Counted from the stretch's first letter, positions 18,751 to 29,070 are shown. The stretch is DNA of 64,000 bases from Acinetobacter sp. NIPH 2100 (GCF_000369805.1 NZ_KB850224.1:3132480-3196479), one strand, 5' to 3'. The notes: generated from the sequence alone by a model not told the origin. A program made the numbers and translations.

Positions 18751-20802
18751 CTACCAAATACTGACGCGCTGTTCAGGTGCCAAATACATTTTATCCCCTT
18801 CTTTGATTTTGAAGGCATCGTAGAACGGCGCTTGGTTGACTAAAGCACCATTGGCGCGAACTTTATCGGGTGCATGTGGATCTGTTTTTAAATACACAAT
18901 CGCTTGAGCTTCACGGGTTTTGGCACGCCAAACTTGCGCCCAGCCCATATAGAAACGCTGCTCACCTGTTTGCCCATCAATCACGGGTGCGGGCTTGCCT
19001 GCTAAGGAAATTTGATAGGCTTTATAAGCAATCGATAGACCTGAGTTATCTGCAATATTTTCACCCAAAGTCAGTTCACCATTGACGTGATAACCTGCAA
19101 TTGGTTCATAAGCATTGTACTGCGCCACCAAAGCCTGTGTTTTAGCTTTAAAGCGTTTGTGATCTTGTGTGGTCCACCAATTACGCATATTGCCCAATTC
19201 ATCAAACTGGCTGCCCTGATCATCAAAGCCATGGCTAATCTCATGACCAATGACACTGCCAATTCCACCATAATTCACCGCATCATCAGCATCGATATTA
19301 AAAAATGGCGGTTGTAAAATCGCAGCAGGAAATACAATTTCATTTGAGGATGGATTGTAATAAGCATTCACGGTTTGAGGTGTCATAAACCACTCATCAC
19401 GATCAACTGGCTTGCCTAACTTATCTAAATCATCTTGATGTTCAAACTCTCTGGCACGAATCACGTTGCCAATCAAATCACCCTCTTTAATATCCAGAGC
19501 TGAATAATCACGCCATTTCTTTGGATAACCCACTTTAATCGATAAGCTGGCTAATTTCTTTTTGGCCTGTACTTTGGTTTCAGGACTCATCCAATCCAGT
19601 TGACTAATACTTTGATCATAAGCCTGTATCAGATTCTGAACCAATGTATCCATGCGCTGTTTTTTATCTGCAGAAAAATGTTTTTCCACATAGATTTTGC
19701 CCAGACCATCACCCAATACTGCATTCACGGTTTGTACACCACGCTTCCAGCGAACTTCTTGCTCTGCGACATCACGTAAGGTTTTACCGTAAAATTCAAA
19801 ACTCTCATCTACAAACGCTTTGTTTAAGAATGGTGAAAAATTACTGATCAAGTTCCATTTGAAATAGGCTTTCCAAACATTTAACGGTGTTTTATTCAAG
19901 ACTGGATCAAACGCTTTGAAATAGCTGAGCTGGTGAACTTGAATCGTCTGAACTTTATCTTTTACACCCACAGTCGTTAGATAAGTATCCCAATCAAAGC
20001 GATGACTTAACTTAGTTAAGTCTTTGAGCGGATAAATATTGTAACGCTTAGATAAATCACGATTCTGAACATTGCTCCATTGGATTTTGGCCAATTCCGT
20101 TTCAAGCTTTAGAATGTCTTTTGCATGCTGAGCGGCTTGCTGATCACCTGCCAGTTGAAGCATTCGTTCAATATGCTTGAGATATTTGGCACGCGTTTCG
20201 ACAAACTTTTTATCATCTTTTAAATAATAATCGCGATCTGGTAAACCGAGTCGGCGTTGCACTAAACCTGCAATCATCACATCAGAGCGTTTCATATCTT
20301 GATCGATACTGACATCAAATGGTGTTCTGACTCCAATACGCGAGAAATGCCCCATTAATTGAGCAAAATCTTGTTTCTTTTGAAGTGCATCAACCCGTGC
20401 CAACTCCTGTTGTAAAGGTTTGATGCCTTGCGCTTCAATCGCTTTTTCATCCATAAAGCTGGCATACAAACTTGCAACTTTTTGTTCGACCGTACCTGCG
20501 GCCCATTTCTGTGTAGCCAAATCGTCAACGATACGATGCAATTGATTGGTTGATAATTCATGCAACTCATTGAATGCACCCCAACTTGCTTTATCAGCAG
20601 GAATTTCCGTTTGTTTAAGCCAGGTTCCATTCACATAATCATAGAAATCCTGATGGGCACTTACACTTGGATCGATATATTGCTGGTCTATACCTGAGAT
20701 TTTTTGAGTTGGAGAGGATTTAATTGCTTGGTCTGCCCATACATGTGCGGTACAAGCAGTCAGTGCAAGCGCTAATGCACTTTTGAGCAATGCAGGTTTC
20801 AT
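18751..20802 (-). CDS. M13-family zinc metallopeptidase (neprilysin/PepO-like)
   Basis: A 683-residue exported peptidase. A signal peptide covers about residues 1-23 (TAHVWAD); a Cys at 17 lies in LTACTAHV, so a lipoprotein form is possible but not compelling. The zinc site is VIGHEISHGFDDQGSQFD (HExxH near residues 520-524) with the third ligand in GENIADNSG (near 580). The C-terminal DPHAPDKVRANG and final W are conserved in M13 members, which cleave small peptides. It is transcribed alone. Confidence 0.92.
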   Translation of the reverse strand: MKPALLKSALALALTACTAHVWADQAIKSSPTQKISGIDQQYIDPSVSAHQDFYDYVNGTWLKQTEIPADKASWGAFNELHELSTNQLHRIVDDLATQKWAAGTVEQKVASLYASFMDEKAIEAQGIKPLQQELARVDALQKKQDFAQLMGHFSRIGVRTPFDVSIDQDMKRSDVMIAGLVQRRLGLPDRDYYLKDDKKFVETRAKYLKHIERMLQLAGDQQAAQHAKDILKLETELAKIQWSNVQNRDLSKRYNIYPLKDLTKLSHRFDWDTYLTTVGVKDKVQTIQVHQLSYFKAFDPVLNKTPLNVWKAYFKWNLISNFSPFLNKAFVDESFEFYGKTLRDVAEQEVRWKRGVQTVNAVLGDGLGKIYVEKHFSADKKQRMDTLVQNLIQAYDQSISQLDWMSPETKVQAKKKLASLSIKVGYPKKWRDYSALDIKEGDLIGNVIRAREFEHQDDLDKLGKPVDRDEWFMTPQTVNAYYNPSSNEIVFPAAILQPPFFNIDADDAVNYGGIGSVIGHEISHGFDDQGSQFDELGNMRNWWTTQDHKRFKAKTQALVAQYNAYEPIAGYHVNGELTLGENIADNSGLSIAYKAYQISLAGKPAPVIDGQTGEQRFYMGWAQVWRAKTREAQAIVYLKTDPHAPDKVRANGALVNQAPFYDAFKIKEGDKMYLAPEQRVSIW

Positions 20803-20972
20803 GATTTATCCTATTTATTTAAGTTCTAAGCTATGCAAGAGAGAAATGAAAAAAGATCATTAATTTTATCAAGGGACTATAGTTAAAGCACACGCTCAAA
20901 TAAAGTCATTTTCACAGAAATACATATGCAAACGTCACATAAGAAACAAATCCACTCAGCATATAGCCAATA

Positions 20973-20999
20973 AAAAAGCCTTCACATCAACTGAAGGCT
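20973..20999 (-). terminator. Terminator after the SbmA-like gene
   Basis: Stem AGCCTTCA/TGAAGGCT with a 7-base loop; on the minus strand it is followed by TTTTTTATTG. It is 22 bases after the transporter stop codon. Confidence 0.8.
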
Positions 21000-21021
21000 G
21001 ACTAAAATTAGGTCATTCAAA

Positions 21022-22215
21022 CTAATCTAACGTTTTTTCAAATGTGCGAAGACGTTTATAAATTGATAGCAACTCAATAATCGTTGGCCATGAGGCAATA
21101 AGATATTGAAATGATTTTCTTACTTGTTGAAAAACATTCAGAATTTGCATCATGATCCCTAGAGTAATCGCGCCTGCTGCAATTGATGGTGCTAAAATAA
21201 AAAACCCATATAAATTATCCAATTGTAAATACCAAATCCGCACTAAATTAAAATAGGTATAGTGGAAATACAATTTAAAGTAGTTCAAACGTACCTTACT
21301 AAATAACTCTTTTAGCGTTAAAGGATCAGCTCGATCAGCATGGTCTTCACCATAAACTAACTCTTTACGATATGCAGCTTCAACCTTTTGATTATTAAAC
21401 TCCAACCCTGGAAGCTTAGCACCAACTACCATTAAGACTACGGTTCCAAAAATTGCCCAACCTAGAGCAGCTATCATTAGTGTATGGGGAATTTCGCCAA
21501 CTATAGGTAAAACTTTGACGTGAACTGAAAGCTGGATCAAAATCGGTAAAAAGGCGATTAAAGTCATAATCGCCTCAATCAAACTTACACCTAGCCCCTC
21601 TAAAGTCCCAGCAAATCGCATCGTATCTTCTTGAATACGCTGAGATGCACCTTCTATATGACGTAGTCGCTCCCAATACTGGGTATAATAATCATTCATT
21701 GCTGTACGCCAGCGAAAGATATAATGGCTAACAAAAAATAAATTCAATATAGCGATGGTGACATAGACCATGGCTATCAAAATAACAGTAAACATTCCAC
21801 TATAAAGCTGCTTTAAATCACCACCACCACTCGAAACCATTTTCTGTATTAATGAATAAAAGGGGTTATACCAAGCATTCAATACGACATCGACTTGTAC
21901 CGAAAACCAAACGTTAAACAAAATAAAAGCAGAGCCCCAGATTGACCAACGCTGCCATTTATTGTCTGAAAAGATACGCCAGAAACCAGCAAATAGAGCA
22001 GTTGCGGTAAAAAACCAAGTATAAAACCAAATAAAGGAAGGAGCCCAAAAGCGACTGACATCAATGGGTAATTCCGCATCAGCATAGCCTTTGGGAAAAC
22101 CTAGATATTCACCCCAACTATGACCGCCTGTATACCAGAGCAGCATATTGAGTGCTAACCACACAAGCACTGAAATAAAAAATAGGCGTGGGTTCGGAAA
22201 GAATGACTTAAACAT
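21022..22215 (-). CDS. sbmA: SbmA/BacA-family peptide antibiotic transporter
   Basis: A 397-residue inner-membrane protein of the SbmA/BacA family, close in length to E. coli SbmA (406 aa). SbmA is a proton-driven importer of proline-rich peptides, microcins and bleomycin. The core MFKSFFPNP start, the [26 protein letters not shown] stretch near the middle and the [21 protein letters not shown] region are characteristic. Multiple membrane helices are evident, and there is no ATP-binding domain. The frame extends to a TTG at 22227, but AAGGA is correctly spaced only for the ATG at 22215. Confidence 0.93.
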   Translation of the reverse strand: MFKSFFPNPRLFFISVLVWLALNMLLWYTGGHSWGEYLGFPKGYADAELPIDVSRFWAPSFIWFYTWFFTATALFAGFWRIFSDNKWQRWSIWGSAFILFNVWFSVQVDVVLNAWYNPFYSLIQKMVSSGGGDLKQLYSGMFTVILIAMVYVTIAILNLFFVSHYIFRWRTAMNDYYTQYWERLRHIEGASQRIQEDTMRFAGTLEGLGVSLIEAIMTLIAFLPILIQLSVHVKVLPIVGEIPHTLMIAALGWAIFGTVVLMVVGAKLPGLEFNNQKVEAAYRKELVYGEDHADRADPLTLKELFSKVRLNYFKLYFHYTYFNLVRIWYLQLDNLYGFFILAPSIAAGAITLGIMMQILNVFQQVRKSFQYLIASWPTIIELLSIYKRLRTFEKTLD

Positions 22216-22436
22216 CGTGTTTAACAATCCTTGTCATGTTGCAATTAATCGAATAGGTCATCCTATGACCTAAAACTTAAAATTAACTGATAAAAAAGTT
22301 TTATGATTTGTAGTTATTTACCTGTTTTTCTCTCTTTTTAATAGCTTTTTGTTGATGATTTACAATTTGTTTTTGCCTGAATATCAGTTTAGTAAATGGA
22401 CTCAATCAGTTAAGCCCATTCGAAGCTACCCTAGAC

Positions 22437-23420
22437 TTATTGACGCGGTGATGCCGTACTCATTTTCAAGGCAATATCTTGCCGTTCCGTTGGCGATGAA
22501 AAAGTTTTACTTTGAATTGCCCATTGAATTTCAGCTAACTTTTCATTTGCAGCATCCGCACCTGCCTGCATGGTTAGCTCACGGCCTTTGACATCAAAGA
22601 TATGCGCCTTCTCACGTAGGTCAGGTTGAATCACGATATCTGCATCCTTTAGCTCTTCTTCAGCCAAACGCCCTTGCATGATATTGATGTTTTGGTTGAA
22701 TAATCCCCACACATTGCTCGTCTCGGTATGGATCGGCTGAGCCAAAATATCAACTGCAATAACCACATCTGCGCCAAGCTCACGTGCAACCTGAACAGGT
22801 ACTGGACTGACTAAACCGCCATCGACATACTCAACATCCTGAATTTTGGTTGGTACAAACATACTTGGAATCGATGCAGAAGCACGCACTGCCTGCCCTG
22901 TATTACCGTAATTAAAGACTGTTCTGGTGCCATCTTTTAATTCAGTCGCGACCACATACATGGGAATTTTCATCTTTTCTAATGGCATGTTATGCACTTG
23001 TTGATTGATATAGTCCTCAACCTTTTTACCATCAAAAAAACCCTTTAGACTGACATTCACTTCGCGAACATCATTGGCTTTGAGTTTTAACGCAATATCG
23101 CGTAATTCGGCAGGACTTTTCCCACTGGCATAAATAGAACCAACAATACTGCCAGCACTGGTTCCAACAATAAAGTCAGGGCGAATGCCTTGTCGCTCCA
23201 ATACTTCAATCACACCAATATGTGCATAGCCACGTGCACCGCCACTGCCCAATACCAATGCAATCACGGGACGTTTTTGCTGTTGTTTAATCGAACTAAA
23301 CGGTTGGCTGACAGCTTGAGCTTGGGCATCTTCAACAACTGGAGTCAAATGAGATGTGGTTTGGCAACCTGCCAAAATCGTCATTGAAAGACCAAGCGTC
23401 CATAATTTAAGCTGTTTCAT
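22437..23420 (-). CDS. Patatin-like phospholipase lipoprotein (RssA-like)
   Basis: A 327-residue lipoprotein: signal peptide II with lipobox LAGC (Cys19). The patatin domain begins near residue 50 with the oxyanion loop GSGGARGYAHIG, the nucleophile elbow GTSAGS and the second catalytic residue in VDGGLVSP, so the Ser-Asp dyad is intact. Expected activity is lipid acyl hydrolysis at a membrane. Size and the motif VDILAQP resemble the NTE/RssA branch rather than toxins such as ExoU. The start ATG at 23420 leaves a canonical lipoprotein signal. It is monocistronic. Confidence 0.88.
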   Translation of the reverse strand: MKQLKLWTLGLSMTILAGCQTTSHLTPVVEDAQAQAVSQPFSSIKQQQKRPVIALVLGSGGARGYAHIGVIEVLERQGIRPDFIVGTSAGSIVGSIYASGKSPAELRDIALKLKANDVREVNVSLKGFFDGKKVEDYINQQVHNMPLEKMKIPMYVVATELKDGTRTVFNYGNTGQAVRASASIPSMFVPTKIQDVEYVDGGLVSPVPVQVARELGADVVIAVDILAQPIHTETSNVWGLFNQNINIMQGRLAEEELKDADIVIQPDLREKAHIFDVKGRELTMQAGADAANEKLAEIQWAIQSKTFSSPTERQDIALKMSTASPRQ

Positions 23421-23522
23421 ACGCAACAATTGCCATATTTACGATATTTCTTGAGCAAATTTTAGCGCTTGCCAAGTCTAAATGCTGTATCAATTTTTTG
23501 TATTTTTCATAAAAACTTCACA

Positions 23523-23550
23523 AAAAAGCTCCTCGAAAGGAGCTTTTTTA
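23523..23550 (-). terminator. Terminator after the alanine/sodium symporter gene
   Basis: Stem AAAAGCTCCT, loop CGAA, AGGAGCTTTT; on the minus strand it ends in six T residues. It is 28 bases past the symporter stop. Confidence 0.88.
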
Positions 23551-23577
23551 ATATGACGAAACTTGAGTTAAATCGAA

Positions 23578-25059
23578 TTACCAAATATCAGAGTCGACTC
23601 TTTTCTTCAACTCTGGATAGTTATCAATCTTAAACTCAGGCTCTTTAATCCCTTTCTTAAGCTGCGAGGTATAGTCTTTCAACAAAGTGCGCGCCATTGG
23701 TGTGAGCAGCAAGATTGCGATCAAGTTAATGGTTGCCATGATACCCATGAACAAGTCCGCCATTGACCAAACCAGTGGAACACTACCGATCGCACCGAAA
23801 TACACCATCACCAACACAAAGATTCGGAAGATGAACATCACTTTCGGGTTGTTATTAATAAACTGCACATTACTTTCTGCATAAGCATAGTTGCCTAGAA
23901 CAGCTGAGTAACAGAATAAGAATAACAAGATCGCAAGGAAGTCACCGCCCCAACTGCCTACTTGTGTCTCCAGTGCACGTTGGGTCAGTTCAACACCAAC
24001 GAAGCCCGCATCATGGTACACACCTGATACCAAAATAATGATCGCTGTACTGGTACACACAATGAAGGTATCGACGAACACACCGAGCATTTGAACCAAA
24101 CCTTGGTTCACTGGATGTTTTACATCTGATGCTGCCGCCGCATTCGGTGCAGAACCCATACCCGCTTCGTTTGAGAACAAACCACGCTTGATCCCTTGCA
24201 TCATCGCCATCGAGATCATTGCACCGAAGAAACCACCCGCTGCCGCATTAAACTGGAATGCTTCAGTGAAAATAAGTTTAAAGATACCTGGTAGAAGTTC
24301 ATAATTGCTGATTGCAATATACATTGCAACTGCAAGATAAAGACCTGCTTTTAACGGTACAAACATTTCTGCAAATTTAGCAATACGTTTAATACCACCA
24401 AAAATTGCCAAAGCAACCAAAACAACAAGTGCCAGACCGACCCATGAAATTTCTAGATCAACACCACCTAAGTGTGCAATCAGATTGGCTTTGTCCCAAC
24501 CCCATGCATGTGAAGATGCATTGGCAATCGCATTGATCTGAACTGAGTTGAATACAAAGCCATAAGTAAAGATCAATGCAACGGCAAAGATTACACCAAA
24601 GGTCTTGCTACGTAAGCCTTGGGTAATATAGTAGGCTGGTCCACCCCGGAACTGCTTACTATTACTATCTCTAACCTTAAATAACTGCGCGAGTGATGAC
24701 TCAATAAATGCTGAGCTCATCCCCAAGATCGCAGTAAACCACATCCAGAACACTGCACCCGGTCCACCAATCGCAATCGCGATCGCAACACCCGCAATGT
24801 TACCTACACCAACACGGCTTGCTAGCCCCGTTACAAATGCCTGAAATGGTGTAAGTCCATGTGAATCTTTCTCTTCACCTTTAGTACGGCTGCTCTTCAT
24901 GACCTTGATACTGTGGAAGAACATTCTAATCTGTACAGCTTTGGTCGCAACAGTATAGAAAATACCTACAGCAAGCAGGAAAACAACGAGGAAGTCCCAT
25001 AAAGGATCATTGAAAAAACTTACCCAAGCCATCAGGGTGTCATTTAATTTTTCATTCAT
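23578..25059 (-). CDS. alsT: Sodium:alanine symporter family protein
   Basis: A 493-residue membrane protein of the AGCS family, which imports alanine or glycine with Na+. About eleven hydrophobic helices are seen. Signature pieces are GLASRVGVGNIAGVAIAIAIGGPGAVFWMW (about residues 58-87) and GLFSNEAGMGSAPNAAAASDVKHP, both highly conserved in the family. The frame begins at a GTG (25062) directly before an ATG (25059); the ATG is chosen. It lies downstream of gltS but with a terminator between, so it is its own unit with a palindrome in its 5' region. Confidence 0.94.
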   Translation of the reverse strand: MNEKLNDTLMAWVSFFNDPLWDFLVVFLLAVGIFYTVATKAVQIRMFFHSIKVMKSSRTKGEEKDSHGLTPFQAFVTGLASRVGVGNIAGVAIAIAIGGPGAVFWMWFTAILGMSSAFIESSLAQLFKVRDSNSKQFRGGPAYYITQGLRSKTFGVIFAVALIFTYGFVFNSVQINAIANASSHAWGWDKANLIAHLGGVDLEISWVGLALVVLVALAIFGGIKRIAKFAEMFVPLKAGLYLAVAMYIAISNYELLPGIFKLIFTEAFQFNAAAGGFFGAMISMAMMQGIKRGLFSNEAGMGSAPNAAAASDVKHPVNQGLVQMLGVFVDTFIVCTSTAIIILVSGVYHDAGFVGVELTQRALETQVGSWGGDFLAILLFLFCYSAVLGNYAYAESNVQFINNNPKVMFIFRIFVLVMVYFGAIGSVPLVWSMADLFMGIMATINLIAILLLTPMARTLLKDYTSQLKKGIKEPEFKIDNYPELKKRVDSDIW

Positions 25060-25082
25060 CACTTATTCGCTTTTAAATATTT

Positions 25083-25100
25083 TATGTACATCCGTACATA
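25083..25100. promoter_or_regulatory. Palindrome upstream of the alanine symporter gene
   Basis: A perfect inverted repeat TATGTAC-ATCC-GTACATA lies 24 bases upstream of the alsT ATG, where a repressor or activator could bind. The bound protein is unknown. Confidence 0.35.
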
Positions 25101-25122
25101 TACGATAACAATGGATGAATCA

Positions 25123-25146
25123 AAAAAGCCCCACTTGGGGCTTTTG
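25123..25146 (-). terminator. Terminator after gltS
   Basis: Stem AAAAGCCCC, loop ACT, TGGGGCTTTT region; on the minus strand the stem is followed by six T residues, directly after the gltS stop. Confidence 0.88.
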
Positions 25147-25153
25147 ATCCGAC

Positions 25154-26389
25154 TTAGGCAAAGAATTTCAAAATTAATTGAATTACTGTTGCGTTAATTA
25201 AATCAACAAAGAACGCACCACAAAGCGGAACAATCAAGAATGCTTTATGAGATGGTCCATACATATTGGTAATCGCTTGCATGTTTGCAACTGCAGTTGG
25301 TGTTGCCCCCATACCAAAACCACAGTGCCCTGCTGCCAAGACTGCCGCATCGTAGTTTTTACCCATGACGCGGAAGGTCACGAATGCTGCATACAATGCC
25401 ATAGTAATGGTTTGCGCACCTAAAATTACCACAAGTGGACCAGCTAAGTCTGCCAATTGCCATAATTTCAATGACAGCAATGCCATTGCTAAGTAAAGTG
25501 ATAATGAAGCATTACCAAACACATCAATTGCGCGATCAAAAATATCAATTTTCAGCACGCTTTCTAAGATATTACGTAAAATCACACCACCGCCAAGTGC
25601 CCAAACAAATGTTGGCAACTCGAACCAAGTTCCTTTACTAAAACCAGTCATGAATTCTGCAAATGCGAGACATGCAGCAAACATACCCAAAGTCGTAATG
25701 GCATTATCCGCAGTGATTAAACGGACTTGATGTGGATTTTCAAATGGTGCTAACTCGTCAGGATGTTGATCTAAATGCGTATCGCGATCTTTGATCTCTG
25801 CTGGTGTATGTGCTTGAGACAGGCTATAGCGGTTAATCAACAATTTCGCCAATGGACCACCGATAATACCACCGATAATCAGACCAAAAGTTGCACTTGC
25901 CATACCTAAAGCTAAAGCACCTTGAATCCCATGCTGAGTTTCAAGAATCTCGCCCCATGCACCTGCGGTACCATGCCCACCCGTCAATGTGATTGAACCT
26001 GCAATCAAACCGACCAAAGGATCAATACCCAACAGCGTTGCAAGGCTTATACCCACAGCGTTCTGTACCACAATAAATGATGCGACACAGATCAAGAAGA
26101 TCACTAACCCAATGCCACCTTCTTTGAGCTTCATAAAATTGGCACTCAAACCAATCGAAGCAAAGAAGATCAACATAAAACTGGTTTGTAATTCACTACT
26201 AAAAACAATGCTGTAACCCCAAAATGAGTGTACAAGTAGTGAAAGTACAGCTGCAACCAAACCACCTGCAACAGGTTCAGGAATGTTATAGCGTCTTAAG
26301 AAGTCAATTTTATTAACGAGCAAACGCCCTAATAACAAGACGATAACCGCCGAAATTAGGGTATAGAAACCATTAAAAGTAAATTCCAT
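25154..26389 (-). CDS. gltS: Sodium/glutamate symporter GltS
   Basis: A 411-residue membrane protein of the ESS family, importing glutamate with Na+. Two repeated halves each carry a pore-loop GGHG-type motif: ITLTGGHGTAGAWG (about residues 136-149) and AAGHCGFGMGATPTAVANM (about 350-368). The start GGAAAGAAGATATG has a good ribosome site. A long hairpin lies immediately upstream in the leader. It lies downstream of the porin gene on the same strand, with 189 bases between. Confidence 0.95.
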   Translation of the reverse strand: MEFTFNGFYTLISAVIVLLLGRLLVNKIDFLRRYNIPEPVAGGLVAAVLSLLVHSFWGYSIVFSSELQTSFMLIFFASIGLSANFMKLKEGGIGLVIFLICVASFIVVQNAVGISLATLLGIDPLVGLIAGSITLTGGHGTAGAWGEILETQHGIQGALALGMASATFGLIIGGIIGGPLAKLLINRYSLSQAHTPAEIKDRDTHLDQHPDELAPFENPHQVRLITADNAITTLGMFAACLAFAEFMTGFSKGTWFELPTFVWALGGGVILRNILESVLKIDIFDRAIDVFGNASLSLYLAMALLSLKLWQLADLAGPLVVILGAQTITMALYAAFVTFRVMGKNYDAAVLAAGHCGFGMGATPTAVANMQAITNMYGPSHKAFLIVPLCGAFFVDLINATVIQLILKFFA

Positions 26390-26405
26390 ATCTTCTTTCC
26401 GTTTA

Positions 26406-26453
26406 TTTTATTTGTTATGGCGATGATTGTTCACCACGCCATAACAGATAAAA
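26406..26453 (-). promoter_or_regulatory. Long hairpin in the gltS leader
   Basis: Inverted repeat arms of 17 bases (26406-26422 and 26437-26453; core TTATGGCG/CGCCATAA, one mismatch) with a 14-base loop end 17 bases before the gltS ATG, close to its GGAAAG ribosome site. No T-run follows on the minus strand, so it may be a 5'-leader control element or an imperfect terminator of the upstream porin gene. Confidence 0.45.
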
Positions 26454-26578
26454 TAGTAACTCTCAAAATGAGTGAAAACTCAATCAACTTAATAAAAAGC
26501 ATACAGTTCCAAGCAAGAACTCCAGTGATTATAAGCTATCAAGTTTTCATGGATGATTACACCTACAGGATAGATGGC

Positions 26579-27931
26579 TTAGAAGTTATAGCGAGCCATT
26601 GCCCCTACACGATTATCCTTCCCTTTTTGCCCATCAAAGGTTTTACGTTCGCCATAGATATACTCTAGACCAAACGTAATCGGTGTTACCGGCGAATACA
26701 TGATATTCCACCAACCTTGTTGCAAGGTTTTATTCTGCGCAGTATCTTTTGCGACAATCGCCTGTTTTGCAAAGTCATTACTGTCATCAGCAAACATTGC
26801 GCCATAGGCTAATGTACTGCGTAGTTTCGGCGTGATTTGGTAAGTTGTACCCACTGTTAATGCATCAAATTCATTCAAATTTAAGCCAAAGTTATTTGGA
26901 TTTACATTGTAAGCATTGTTGGTATACAACAAGAATTTGCTATCACCTTTGACATGCGAATAGTCAATCATGGCTTGTAATGCATCAGTGAATTTATATT
27001 TTGCACCGACTGCGACACCCCAACCCAATTCAGAGTCACCCGCATTGAGACGGTTATTATCTTTGTCATAAGTCGCTTTACTACGCGCCTCGGTCAGTAA
27101 GGCACGTGCAGACGTGGTCCCTTGACCTTCAGCAAAATCATATTTCAATTTTGACGTTAATGCGGGCGCACGATTGTCATCATTGCCTTTTTCTAAAGCA
27201 ATCGCATAACTTGTATCTGGATTAAACTTGCCGCTGTAACGAACCATTGGCGTACGATAAGTACCAATTCCCAATGGCGAGTTAAAATCAAGCATCTCTG
27301 GCTGTAAATCTGTTGCCAAGAAGGTTGAAGTTGTTTGACCAAATAGCCAATCATTCAAGGTTAAATAAGCATGGCGAATACGAATGGTGTCATTGCTGGT
27401 ACCGCCACGGAAATCGACTTCGAGTTTTCCGCCAACATTTGCGCCTTCAACAGGTGCTTTGAAATCAAGACCTAAACGCGTTACTGTTGCCGTGCTATAG
27501 AAACGGTCACTGTTCTTTTCAGCGCCTTCTAGATCGACTTTATTGATACGGTTAAAGATTCCGTCTCCACCTTTGGCTTGGTAAGAGGCATCGCCACGTA
27601 AGAAACCATGCAATTTCACTTCTGCGCCAGAAGCTGTATTAAATACCAATTGTGATTTTTTAGGTACTTCAGATACCACCGAGACATTCGCTGGGTGATC
27701 AGGATGGGTTTCTGCTAGATTGGAATGCTGTTGCGTTTGAGCAATGCTATTTTGTTGTTTTGCTTGGGGAACATATTGCTGTAATAGTGCTCTTAATTCC
27801 TTCACTTCATCACGAAGTTGTTGAATCTGTTCTTGCTCGCTAGCAGCGTGTGTACTGTTCATCATTAAGGCTGCAACAGTGATTGCTAAACCTTGCATTA
27901 CGAACGGCTTACGGATGAGAGATAAACTCAT
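26579..27931 (-). CDS. DcaP-like trimeric outer-membrane porin
   Basis: A 450-residue outer-membrane protein. The start ATG at 27931 is set by AAGGAG six bases upstream; the frame runs 31 codons further up but without a signal. The signal peptide ends near MMNSTHAA. It is followed by a coiled-coil EQEQIQQLRDEVKELRALLQQY, the N-terminal trimer coil of DcaP. Then comes a beta-barrel ending in the outer-membrane terminal signature ARYNF. DcaP porins of Acinetobacter take up dicarboxylates and some beta-lactamase inhibitors (recalled). The neighbouring glutamate/alanine symporters fit uptake of acidic substrates, though co-regulation is not shown. Confidence 0.88.
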   Translation of the reverse strand: MSLSLIRKPFVMQGLAITVAALMMNSTHAASEQEQIQQLRDEVKELRALLQQYVPQAKQQNSIAQTQQHSNLAETHPDHPANVSVVSEVPKKSQLVFNTASGAEVKLHGFLRGDASYQAKGGDGIFNRINKVDLEGAEKNSDRFYSTATVTRLGLDFKAPVEGANVGGKLEVDFRGGTSNDTIRIRHAYLTLNDWLFGQTTSTFLATDLQPEMLDFNSPLGIGTYRTPMVRYSGKFNPDTSYAIALEKGNDDNRAPALTSKLKYDFAEGQGTTSARALLTEARSKATYDKDNNRLNAGDSELGWGVAVGAKYKFTDALQAMIDYSHVKGDSKFLLYTNNAYNVNPNNFGLNLNEFDALTVGTTYQITPKLRSTLAYGAMFADDSNDFAKQAIVAKDTAQNKTLQQGWWNIMYSPVTPITFGLEYIYGERKTFDGQKGKDNRVGAMARYNF

Positions 27932-28354
27932 GAGAAGCTCCTTGTATATGGTGTATATTTCAACATTTCCCACAGACATAAATTGGATAAATTCAAGATG
28001 TCTGCAAATAGAAAATCCCCTCACCTGATCAGTAAGGAAGGCCTAATCAATATTTTAAAAAGGGCGTATTATGCATAAATTTCGGATATTGTGTGTACTT
28101 TTTATTTAAGGAGTTTTTGGCATTTGACTTAAAATCATAAAATAATTTTTCGATTTCATTATGTTACTATTAGTTTTCTTTTTCACACAAACTTAACAAA
28201 ACATAAAAAAGCCACAACAACTTTGCTTAATTTATTTATTTTAATGGCCATTTTTTAAACAAAATCAGATCAATAAACGAAAAGTCCTCATCAAATATAA
28301 CAGATTGCTTTATAGTCTTGCTCAGATGACAAGATCAAATGATAAGGAATTTTT
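27932..28354. other. Gene-free AT-rich divergent intergenic region
   Basis: About 420 bases between the porin and the nitroreductase with no credible open frame. It is very AT-rich with several A/T runs and must carry both promoters. The AAGGAA site at its right end belongs to the nitroreductase. I see no strong inverted repeat or riboswitch. Confidence 0.6.
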
Positions 28355-29059
28355 ATGAACACGGAACAAGTCCGCCATGTAGATGAAGCCATCACATCTC
28401 GCCACTCCGTACGTGCTTTTTTAGATACCTCGGTAGAAGCACAAACCATTAAAGATATTTTATCCGTGGCGAGTCGTGCACCTTCTGGCACCAATGTACA
28501 GCCATGGAAAGTCTATGTGGTTACAGGGCAAAAACGTGCAGAAATGATTAACCGTGTTTGTGCAGCTCAAATTGAACTTTTTCAAAAGCCTGAGCTTGCA
28601 GCACAGTATCCAGAAACTTTTGCGTACTATCCAGAAACTTGGATTTCGCCTTTTATTGATCGTCGTCGTGCCAACGGTTGGGGACTATATGGTTTACTAG
28701 GTATCCAGAAAGGCGAAAAAGAAAAAATGGCAGCACAGCAACTGCGCAATTTTCAATTGTTTGATGCACCTGTTGCGTTGTATTTCACGGTGAATAAAAT
28801 CATGGGCATTGGTTCGAAAATGGACATTTCCATGATGATCCAAAATGTCATGGTTGCTGCCAAAGCACGTGGATTAGACACCTGTCCTCAAGCAGCGTGG
28901 AATCATTTCCATCCAATCGTCTTAGATATCCTAGGTGCGCCTGAGGATGAAGAGTTAGTCTGTGCAGTGGCTTTGGGTTATGCAGACCCTGAGCATATTG
29001 TAAATACCTTCATTACGCCCCGCGAACCCGTAGAAAACTTTACGGTGTTTCTCGATTAA
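28355..29059 (+). CDS. Nitroreductase family protein
   Basis: A 234-residue FMN-dependent oxidoreductase of the nitroreductase fold. Diagnostic elements: ITSRHSVRAFLDTSV near residue 12 (FMN phosphate-binding SRHSVRxF), SRAPSGTNVQPWKVYVV (about 46-62) and the C-terminal ALGYADP. It probably reduces nitroaromatics or quinones with NAD(P)H. AAGGAA precedes the ATG. It stands alone, convergent with the MFS gene. Confidence 0.9.
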   Translation: MNTEQVRHVDEAITSRHSVRAFLDTSVEAQTIKDILSVASRAPSGTNVQPWKVYVVTGQKRAEMINRVCAAQIELFQKPELAAQYPETFAYYPETWISPFIDRRRANGWGLYGLLGIQKGEKEKMAAQQLRNFQLFDAPVALYFTVNKIMGIGSKMDISMMIQNVMVAAKARGLDTCPQAAWNHFHPIVLDILGAPEDEELVCAVALGYADPEHIVNTFITPREPVENFTVFLD

Positions 29060-29070
29060 GCTGCTAACTC

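Noticed and set aside
26417..26668. An 83-codon plus-strand frame between gltS and the porin gene
   Set aside because: It starts in the gltS leader hairpin and runs antisense into the porin C-terminus.
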